From Planctomycetota bacterium (GTDB lineage Bacteria > Planctomycetota > Planctomycetia > Gemmatales > Gemmataceae), in contig JAGWVO010000178.1 in the NCBI GenBank assembly GCA_018970845.1, positions 1-7,337 of the forward strand: a stretch of 7,337 bases of DNA. The letters are read 5' to 3'. The position numbers were made by a program, and so were the translations under genes. Within the stretch, counting starts at the first letter, position 1. Every line of letters begins with the position of its first letter. This document shows positions 1 to 5,342 of the stretch, piece after piece. Under the pieces are notes generated by a model, which was given only the letters and a program-made list of their open reading frames with translations, made no database searches and was not told where the DNA came from.

Positions 1-48
1 GCCTTTCCCCGCCCAAAAGATCTTCATTACCTATCTTTCTTTCCGGGC

Positions 49-54
49 AGGAGG
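49..54 (+). promoter_or_regulatory. Ribosome-binding site of the lipoprotein gene
   Basis: A perfect AGGAGG lies 4 nt before the ATG at 59 and 19 nt before the in-frame ATG at 74. The spacing to 59 is short but workable, and the spacing to 74 is too long, so 59 is preferred. The 48 bases upstream show no convincing promoter: a TATCTT at 32-37 has no matching -35 box. Confidence 0.7.
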
Positions 55-58
55 CGTC

Positions 59-466
59 ATGCTCCAGTATTACATGATTTTGCCCGTTGCCGCGGCACTC
101 CTTGCCGCAGGTTGCGGTGGAGACGGCCGGTCAAGGGTTTCCGGCTTTGTGAAGCATCACGGCAAGCCCCTCAAGGCCGGGGTCATTTCGTTCATTGAGG
201 TGGGCGCGTTCGCCCCGTCCGGCGGATCGGCCATTCAAGACGGCAAGTACGAGGTTCCCGCGGAAGCCGGCCTCAAGCCGGGAAAGTATTCCGTGTCGAT
301 CTCGGCACCCGAAAACAAGTCGAAAGCCGCCATGGAGGAAGCCATGCCCGGGATGCCCGGCCCGCCTCCCAAGGAAACCCTTCCGGCCAAGTACAACTCC
401 AAGACCGAACTCGGGGCCGAAGTGAAGGCCGGCGCGAAGAACGAATTTGATTTCGACCTTCAGTGA
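59..466 (+). CDS. Small lipoprotein with transthyretin-like (carboxypeptidase-regulatory-like) domain
   Basis: This 135-residue protein is predicted to be exported and lipid-anchored. Residues 6-18 are hydrophobic and end in a lipobox-like AAGC, which puts the lipidated Cys at position 19. Position -3 is Ala rather than the usual Leu, and the n-region has no Lys or Arg, so the signal is not ideal. The rest fits the planctomycete beta-sandwich lipoprotein pattern: VSGFVKHHGKPLKAG (27-41) opens the fold, DGKYEVP and LKPGKYSVSI (about 61-81) form the middle, and LPAKYNSKTEL followed by NEFDFDL closes it. A Pro/Met/Gly-rich loop (96-104) interrupts the fold. These proteins have no known enzyme activity. 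They often sit beside DUF1559 pseudopilin genes, as here, where the next start is 70 bp downstream. The family call rests on sequence pattern; the biological role is unknown. Confidence 0.85.
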   Translation: MLQYYMILPVAAALLAAGCGGDGRSRVSGFVKHHGKPLKAGVISFIEVGAFAPSGGSAIQDGKYEVPAEAGLKPGKYSVSISAPENKSKAAMEEAMPGMPGPPPKETLPAKYNSKTELGAEVKAGAKNEFDFDLQ

Positions 467-522
467 TGTGAATTTCGCGGCTTGGTTCCATGGCTCGCAA
501 TTATTCCATTCATCTCATGTTG

Positions 523-528
523 AGGAGG
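523..528 (+). promoter_or_regulatory. Ribosome-binding site of the DUF1559 gene
   Basis: AGGAGG sits 8 nt before the ATG at 537, which is ideal spacing. It decides the start: the open frame extends upstream to an ATG at 447, but that start would overlap the lipoprotein gene, has no such site, and would put about 30 residues before the prepilin leader. The 467-536 gap shows no terminator or promoter, which suggests one transcript with the lipoprotein gene. Confidence 0.8.
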
Positions 529-536
529 ATCACATC

Positions 537-1478
537 ATGAAACGGAACGGCTTCACACTTATCGAATTGCTCGTTGTCATCGCCATCATCGCCGTGCTCA
601 TCGGACTTCTTGTCCCAGCCGTGCAGAAGGTGCGCGAGGCGGCCAACCGGATGAGTTGCACCAACAACCTGAAGCAACTGGGTATCGCCATGCACAGCTA
701 TCATGACGCCAACAACAGCGCCCTTCCGGCCATGATGGGCCCCAGTGGTTGCTGCTGGGGAACATGGACCATCCTCATCATGCCCCATATCGAGCAGGAA
801 CAATCCTACAAGCTCTACCAGAATTGGGGAGGTAACGACGGTTTCAACTCGAATTTCCCCGCCCAGTCAACAGGAGGATTTCCGCGTTATGGCTCGGCGC
901 CCAACACCACGAATGTCACGGGGCGTCGCTACAAGGTGTTCACTTGCCCCAGTGATCAGGAAAACACGCCGATCGGATCCATGCCCAACCATAACTATGC
1001 GGTATGTGGAGGCACGGGAGGAACATCACGAACGGTGCCGACCGGAGCGCCGGCGGGTTTCGTGCCACAGGCCGGCATGTTCGATGGCGGCAGCCTCACG
1101 CGCAAGATCAAGCTCACAGATGTGACGGACGGACTGTCCAACACCATCATGGTGGGCGAGGTTGCCCAAGGGCAGGGAACCGACCTGCGCGGATTCATCT
1201 GGTGGGGCGATGCCGCGGCCATGAGCACATTTGCCACGCCCAACACCAGCACCCCCGACCAAATCTACACTCCCTTTTATTGCAATAGCCTTCCCGCCAA
1301 GGGATTGCCGTGCACCGGCACCGGCGGCGGGGTCTATTACTCCCGCAGCCGGCATTCAGGCGGCGTCAATGCCGCCATGGGGGATGCCAGCGTGAGGTTC
1401 ATCAGCAACGGCATCTCCCCGACGGCCTGGCTGAATGCGGGTGGGGCCGCCGACGGACAGGTTGGAACGCTCAATTGA
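537..1478 (+). CDS. DUF1559 prepilin-type protein (pseudopilin-like, H-X9-D type)
   Basis: This 313-residue protein has a classic type IV prepilin leader. MKRNG is followed by FTLIELLVV, so prepilin peptidase would cut between Gly5 and Phe6 and leave Glu at mature position +5 (Glu10). The hydrophobic helix spans about residues 6-29. VQKVREAANRMSCTNNLKQLG (30-50, abridged sense: an amphipathic helix then CxNNLKQ) is typical of the DUF1559/SBP_bac_10 family that is greatly expanded in planctomycetes. TCPSD (136-140) and DGLSNTIMVGE (198-208) are further family landmarks. The C-terminal processing-associated motif is RHSGGVNAAMGDAS (272-285): His273, nine residues, then Asp283-Ala284, where the family usually has Asp-Gly. 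The protein is expected at the inner membrane or in a secretion or pilus-like assembly, but the function of DUF1559 proteins is not established. The family call is secure. Confidence 0.93.
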   Translation: MKRNGFTLIELLVVIAIIAVLIGLLVPAVQKVREAANRMSCTNNLKQLGIAMHSYHDANNSALPAMMGPSGCCWGTWTILIMPHIEQEQSYKLYQNWGGNDGFNSNFPAQSTGGFPRYGSAPNTTNVTGRRYKVFTCPSDQENTPIGSMPNHNYAVCGGTGGTSRTVPTGAPAGFVPQAGMFDGGSLTRKIKLTDVTDGLSNTIMVGEVAQGQGTDLRGFIWWGDAAAMSTFATPNTSTPDQIYTPFYCNSLPAKGLPCTGTGGGVYYSRSRHSGGVNAAMGDASVRFISNGISPTAWLNAGGAADGQVGTLN

Positions 1479-1491
1479 ACTGCCGCCGTGC
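1479..1491. other. 13-bp convergent junction without a terminator
   Basis: Only 13 bases separate the TGA of the plus-strand DUF1559 gene from the TGA of the minus-strand kinase gene. I find no GC-rich hairpin followed by a T-run on either strand here or in the flanking gene ends. The palindrome TCAATTGA (1471-1478) contains the DUF1559 stop on one strand and a second in-frame TGA for the kinase frame on the other (1473-1471). The two transcripts therefore probably overlap at their 3' ends. Confidence 0.6.
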
Positions 1492-4146
1492 TCAACGGGT
1501 CGGCCAAATCCACAAGGCGCCGTCCCGGCCCGCCACGGCCACGCCGCCCTCGCCCATGGCCATGGCGGCTGGATTTTCAGGGCATTTGTCGTCCCAAATA
1601 GTGGTTCCGTCCCGGGAATCCAACCGTTCAACGATGCCGCCGGCCGTGGCGATGCCAGCGATGCCGTCGATGATGTCCTCGCTGAAGGTCAGGATGGGCG
1701 TCGCCCGCCGGGCGATGACTTTCCATCCGTCGGCCGTGGCGCTTTCAAGCGCGCCATTAATAAGGCGGAGGCGTCCGGAAAATACCGGCGCCCGGAAGGA
1801 TCCCGACGCCGGCTTGACCACGCCATCAGCATTCACTTCGCACGCGGCATCCATTCCACCATGCTTGCCGGCCACCAGCCAGCGATCGTCGCTCCAGCCG
1901 ATGCTGTCGATCTGCCATCCCTCCAGGCGAAGGCGTTTTGGAAAAGCCTCCGGAACAAGGGGGCGTTTTTCCCAATGGTCCCCGGCCAAGGCTGGGTGAA
2001 CGAAGAAACCGCTTTCCCACCAGGCGCCCGCCGGGCCGGCCACTCCCCGGATCACTTGCTGGCCGCCGTCATCCAGGTTCCATGCCTGGGCGATTCCATC
2101 GCCCCATGAAAGACAGCGCCCTCCGTTGGGAGCCAACTCGATTCCCTCGATGGCGGTTCCGGGTGTCATCCAGAACTGCAAGCCACGGCCGCGGGTGGCG
2201 TCGAGAACGCGGAGTTCCGTTCCGCCGGCGCTCACCAGACGGGAACCATCCGCGGAAAAGCGCAGGAAGGCGCACGGCCCCAGCCTGGGTTCAAAGGCCG
2301 TGTCCCGATCGCCATGGGTGGTTTCCCACTTGTGGATTTTTCCGTTGGAGGCGGCCACCAGGAAACGCCCATCCGGGCTCAAGGCGAATGGTGAGCCGGC
2401 ACCGGGAATCGATACGGGATGCGAACCGTGCCTGACCAGGTCTATCCTCGGAGGGTTCAGCCAGCGGATCGCCAAAACGGGCGCGTTGTCGGCCCAAAGG
2501 GCGTCGGGCGATTCTCCCGTGAGGGTTTGTTCGGGTCGCAATCCTTTTCCCAGAAGTTCCAGGCTGCGGTCGCCCCAGCGCGCGGCCTTGGCGCCGTCGC
2601 GCGCCACCGCCAAGCCCGACCAGGGCCCGGGAGGGCCGGACAACGCCCTTTGGCCGTTGGGGGAAAAAACCGCGATGCCGCCCGAATCGGACATCACCCA
2701 GTGGCACCCATCCTCCGGGCTTTCCAGCCTGTGCGCCTTTCCCTCATGCTCCAGCGGAATGGCACCCCCGTCCGTCTTGAGGATCATGGCCCGGCCGTCC
2801 GCATTGGAAACCAAGGCGGTTCCAGGATGGATGCGCCGCGAAATGGCGGAGGTTCCCGGCCTTGAGGTGGCGCCAAGGTTCTGCCGGTCGATGACCGCTC
2901 GTCGGCGCCAAAGGGATTCCTCGAAAAGCGGCACTTCCCGCGGGGAATCCGCCCCGGCCAGGCTGATGAAACGCTGCCATTGGAATTTGTCCCATGCCGC
3001 CTGCGCCGCCGCCACGCGCATCAGCCTTGCCATTCGCCTCGATTCGGCGACAGCCATGCTGAACCGCACCGTCTCCTGCTTGAGGAGCGCGGCTTCCCTG
3101 AGCGCCAGCATGCCGAACGCCACCGAAAGGGCGGTTCCCAAGGCGACCGCCGCCATCAGCGAACCGATCGACCACGCCAGGGCAGGGTTTCGCCTGGTCC
3201 ATTTCAGGCCGCGTTCGAAACGGGTGACAGCGCGCACGGCGATCGGTCGCCCTTCGAGCCAGGCCTCGATGTCAGCGGCCAAGGCCGCCGTCGAACGGTA
3301 GCGTTTTTCGGGATCCTTCCGCAGGGCGTGGAGGCAGATCGTGTTCAGGTCGGCGGGGATCGCGTCGTTGAGCGCGCGTGGTGCCACGGGTTCGGCACCC
3401 GTGATCCTCTGCATGACCTGCATGACGGTCACCCCGGTGAATGGAACCCGGCCGGTGAGGCATTCGTACATCATGACGCCCAGCGCCCAGACATCCGTCG
3501 GCGGTCCGATCCTGCCGGGAGCGTTGATCTGTTCGGGGGCCATGTAGGCCGGCGTTCCCGCGATGATGTTGTCGCGCGAATGCAGCGCGTCGGCGGCCTT
3601 GGCCAGTCCGAAATCGGCAAGCTTGAGGACATTTCCGTTGGCGATGAGCACATTTCCCGGCTTGATGTCGCGGTGGATGATGCCTTCGGCATGGGCATGG
3701 CCGGCGGCGCGGGCGACCGTGAGGATCGCCTGGCACGCCGCCTCGAGAGCCATGGGGCCCTCTCGCAGCCTGTCGGCGAGGCTTCCCCTGGGACAAAACT
3801 CCAGGCTGTACCACTCCAGCGACTCATGTATTCCGAAATCATGAATCCGGATGATGTTCGGATGGTCGAGTCGGGCCACCGCCCGCGCCTCGGCCATGAA
3901 TCTCTCTCTCTCTTCGCTGGTGGCGGCTGGATTGAGCAGGCGCTTGAGGGCGACAATCCTGTCGAGTCCCTTGTGGCGTGCCTTGTAGACCTGTCCATTG
4001 CCGCCCGCCCCAAGGCGCGCGAGGATCTCATATCCCGTCGGACACCATGCGGAGTGGGCCGGAGCGGGGGCATTGGTTGGTGGCGAACCCGCGGGGAGGG
4101 TGGCGTGAAGGTCGGGCGGTGGATCCGCGCCTTGCTCCCCGGTCAT
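1492..4146 (-). CDS. Transmembrane Ser/Thr protein kinase with C-terminal WD40-like beta-propeller
   Basis: This 884-residue Hanks-type kinase has a Pro/Ala-rich leader (1-37) and then a complete catalytic domain (about 39-296). The Gly-rich loop is GAGGNG (46-51), the ATP-binding Lys is K68 in VALK, and the helix-C Glu is E86. The catalytic loop is HRDIKPGN (158-165, base D160), DFG is 178-180, and GTPAYMAPE (197-205) ends the activation segment. All key residues are present, so it should be active. WTRRNP (316-321) leads into one membrane helix (about 325-347). A charged helical linker (350-420) and a C-terminal part (about 430-884) of weak WD40/PQQ-like blades follow, for example SPDGRFLVAASNGKIHKW, SADGSRLVSAGGTELRVLD and DGALWIW. 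This predicts a cytoplasmic kinase and an external propeller sensor. The start at 4146 is chosen because GGAGG lies 8 nt upstream and the ATG overlaps the previous stop; an ATG at 4242 is rejected. The substrate is unknown. Confidence 0.95.
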   Translation of the reverse strand: MTGEQGADPPPDLHATLPAGSPPTNAPAPAHSAWCPTGYEILARLGAGGNGQVYKARHKGLDRIVALKRLLNPAATSEERERFMAEARAVARLDHPNIIRIHDFGIHESLEWYSLEFCPRGSLADRLREGPMALEAACQAILTVARAAGHAHAEGIIHRDIKPGNVLIANGNVLKLADFGLAKAADALHSRDNIIAGTPAYMAPEQINAPGRIGPPTDVWALGVMMYECLTGRVPFTGVTVMQVMQRITGAEPVAPRALNDAIPADLNTICLHALRKDPEKRYRSTAALAADIEAWLEGRPIAVRAVTRFERGLKWTRRNPALAWSIGSLMAAVALGTALSVAFGMLALREAALLKQETVRFSMAVAESRRMARLMRVAAAQAAWDKFQWQRFISLAGADSPREVPLFEESLWRRRAVIDRQNLGATSRPGTSAISRRIHPGTALVSNADGRAMILKTDGGAIPLEHEGKAHRLESPEDGCHWVMSDSGGIAVFSPNGQRALSGPPGPWSGLAVARDGAKAARWGDRSLELLGKGLRPEQTLTGESPDALWADNAPVLAIRWLNPPRIDLVRHGSHPVSIPGAGSPFALSPDGRFLVAASNGKIHKWETTHGDRDTAFEPRLGPCAFLRFSADGSRLVSAGGTELRVLDATRGRGLQFWMTPGTAIEGIELAPNGGRCLSWGDGIAQAWNLDDGGQQVIRGVAGPAGAWWESGFFVHPALAGDHWEKRPLVPEAFPKRLRLEGWQIDSIGWSDDRWLVAGKHGGMDAACEVNADGVVKPASGSFRAPVFSGRLRLINGALESATADGWKVIARRATPILTFSEDIIDGIAGIATAGGIVERLDSRDGTTIWDDKCPENPAAMAMGEGGVAVAGRDGALWIWPTR
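3901..3912. repeat. (TC)6 / (GA)6 dinucleotide tract inside the kinase gene
   Basis: Six TC units are followed by another T. On the coding (minus) strand this reads GAG-AGA-GAG-AGA over kinase residues 79-82 (Glu-Arg-Glu-Arg), just before helix C. Both Arg residues use AGA. The unit length is not a multiple of three, so loss or gain of one unit would shift the frame early in the kinase domain. Confidence 0.85.
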
Positions 4147-5264
4147 CGGGGCGGCCTCCGTCCAAACCAAGTGGCGAGCTGCCATCGCGCCAGAAAGGCT
4201 CCGATGGCGCCGGTAGTCACCCCCACGGAGAAAATCCGCCAAAACGAGCCGAAGTCGGCTGAGACCTCGGGCTGCATTGGCCCTGATGTCGCTTCGGTTT
4301 CTGGCACCGTCGCCGCATTCGGCTCGGCGGGTGGAGCGGATGCCTTGAGGACCTCGATGTGCCGAGTCAAAACTCGCACGTGGCGCATTTGGCGCGCGCT
4401 TGCCAATTCTTCCAAAACGCGCAAGCCCTCCGCATTCTCGCCCGCCGCATTAAGCGTTTCCCCAAGTAGCCAAAACACCCGGTTTTCCATGGGGAACCAG
4501 ACTGCCAATTGCCGCGCCTGATCGAGCGCGTCGCCAGGCAGGCTTTCCCAAGTGATCCGATCGGCGGGACCGGGACGATAGGAATCGGGGTCCACTTGGT
4601 AGACCGGGCCATCCCAGACCATGTCAGGGCCGGCTTGGTTGGGATCGAACCTTGGCGGCGGGTTGGTGGCTTCCAATAGCCTGCCGCGCAGCATTTTCAA
4701 TTGGGCTCGCTCGGCTTGAAGCAGAAAGCGCCAGGTCGCAAGGGTCCAGCCTTGGGGTGCCTTGGATGCTGTTTCAGGCCAAGCCTTGAGCATTTGCGAT
4801 TGCAGCAGGTAGGCGCGCTCGGCGAAATCCCGACCCATGCCCCTAACGGCCAATTCGTGGTAGGTGGTGGCCAGGTTGGCCAGCACTTGGAACCGGATGG
4901 GATCCCGGGCCTCGAGTCGGCCTTGAAGCGATTCCAAGAGGGGCCGGGCCATTTCCGGTTGGCCAAGCCGCAGGTGGCAAACCGCCAGGTCCATGAGGTC
5001 GCTGGCGGGGCCGTCGGCGGTTGAATTCTTCAATTGTTCACGCAGGGCGATGAATTCGGCCCTTAGCGAGCCGGCCGCCACGGGCCGCTTTTCGTCGTGT
5101 GTGCCCGCGTCTCGCAGTTCACCGAGCAGCAGGCGCATGTCGCGGTGGCTAGCCGCGACGGGTGGAAGTTTTTCAAGCCTGCCGTAAACCCCGGCCACGG
5201 CGGGATTCACGAAAACAAGCAGCAGCAGCGGAACAACGCGCGGGATTCGCATGGTTCCCATCAT
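4143..5264 (-). CDS. Secreted TPR-like protein with C-terminal membrane anchor
   Basis: I do not recognise this 373-residue protein as a named family, but its architecture can be read. MRIPRVVPLLLLVFVNPAVA (5-24) is a signal peptide, with likely cleavage after AVA (24). Helical TPR-like repeats follow: about 88-116 (LMDLAVCHLRLGQPEMARPL), about 123-160 (VLANLATTYHELA), and about 246-290 (VFWLLGETLNAAGENAEGLR). A Pro/Asp-rich insert (201-240) splits the two helical blocks. A Pro/Glu-rich spacer (309-337) leads to a C-terminal hydrophobic helix (about 341-360) and a basic tail (FGRRPPR). This predicts an extracytoplasmic helical domain anchored by a C-terminal helix. Its stop overlaps the kinase start by 4 nt (ATGA), which suggests coupled expression and possibly a physical partner or adaptor role. 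ATGs occur at 5264, 5261 and 5252 and none has a good ribosome-binding site. The open frame continues to 6671, but that part is antisense to the peptidase gene and is rejected. Confidence 0.85.
   Translation of the reverse strand: MMGTMRIPRVVPLLLLVFVNPAVAGVYGRLEKLPPVAASHRDMRLLLGELRDAGTHDEKRPVAAGSLRAEFIALREQLKNSTADGPASDLMDLAVCHLRLGQPEMARPLLESLQGRLEARDPIRFQVLANLATTYHELAVRGMGRDFAERAYLLQSQMLKAWPETASKAPQGWTLATWRFLLQAERAQLKMLRGRLLEATNPPPRFDPNQAGPDMVWDGPVYQVDPDSYRPGPADRITWESLPGDALDQARQLAVWFPMENRVFWLLGETLNAAGENAEGLRVLEELASARQMRHVRVLTRHIEVLKASAPPAEPNAATVPETEATSGPMQPEVSADFGSFWRIFSVGVTTGAIGAFLARWQLATWFGRRPPR
4155..4159 (-). promoter_or_regulatory. Ribosome-binding site of the kinase gene, inside the TPR gene
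   Basis: GGAGG (minus strand) lies 8 nt before the kinase ATG at 4146 and within the last codons of the TPR gene. Together with the ATGA overlap it fixes the kinase start and supports translational coupling or reinitiation. Confidence 0.75.
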
Positions 5265-5284
5265 CTTAACCCGGGGAGGACTGG

Positions 5285-5314
5285 TTGACAGGTTTGGACC
5301 AAATGGTCTATGCC
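5285..5314 (+). promoter_or_regulatory. Candidate sigma70-type promoter of the M1 peptidase gene
   Basis: TTGACA at 5285-5290 matches the -35 consensus perfectly. The -10 is weak: TCTATG (16-nt spacer) or TATGCC (18-nt spacer), each 3 of 6 matches. Transcription would begin near 5320, downstream of the ATG at 5310 and just ahead of the GGAGGA at 5325, which fits a translation start at 5343. This is inferred from sequence only. Confidence 0.4.
5293..5308. promoter_or_regulatory. Overlapping palindromes, candidate operator
   Basis: TTTGG-A-CCAAA (5293-5303) and GACCA-AA-TGGTC (5297-5308) overlap in the spacer and -10 part of the candidate promoter. A repressor bound here would block the plus-strand promoter and could also affect the divergent TPR/kinase operon. 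No regulator gene is visible in the window. Confidence 0.35.
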
Positions 5315-5324
5315 GAGCCCTCCC

Positions 5325-5330
5325 GGAGGA
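5325..5330 (+). promoter_or_regulatory. Candidate ribosome-binding site of the M1 peptidase gene
   Basis: GGAGGA lies 12 nt before the ATG at 5343, which is longer than ideal. It follows directly on CCTCC (5319-5323), which could partly pair with it. It favours 5343 over the upstream in-frame ATG at 5310. Confidence 0.45.
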
Positions 5331-5342
5331 CCATGGCCAAAG

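Noticed and set aside
32..37. TATCTT as a -10 box for the lipoprotein gene.
   Set aside because: No -35-like hexamer lies at the right distance upstream (cytosine-rich sequence there), and the window begins too close to judge.
447..536. Upstream extension of the DUF1559 gene to the ATG at 447.
   Set aside because: It overlaps the lipoprotein gene and would add 30 residues before a prepilin leader that is normally very short. The ATG at 537 has an ideal ribosome-binding site.
2126..3301. A 391-codon plus-strand open frame.
   Set aside because: It is a shadow of the kinase propeller and linker, with Ser/Arg/Pro-rich composition and no ribosome-binding site or domain.
4147..4242. Upstream extension of the kinase to the ATG at 4242.
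   Set aside because: It would overlap the TPR gene by 100 bp. The ATG at 4146 has GGAGG at 8 nt and the ATGA overlap.
2980..4521. A 513-codon plus-strand open frame antisense to the kinase and TPR genes.
   Set aside because: It overlaps conserved kinase motifs on the other strand, its translation is Arg/Gly-rich without a domain, and long antisense frames are expected in high-GC coding DNA.
5219..5230. (AGC)4 triplet repeat.
   Set aside because: It encodes the Leu run of the TPR protein signal peptide. A triplet repeat there does not shift the frame and is unremarkable.
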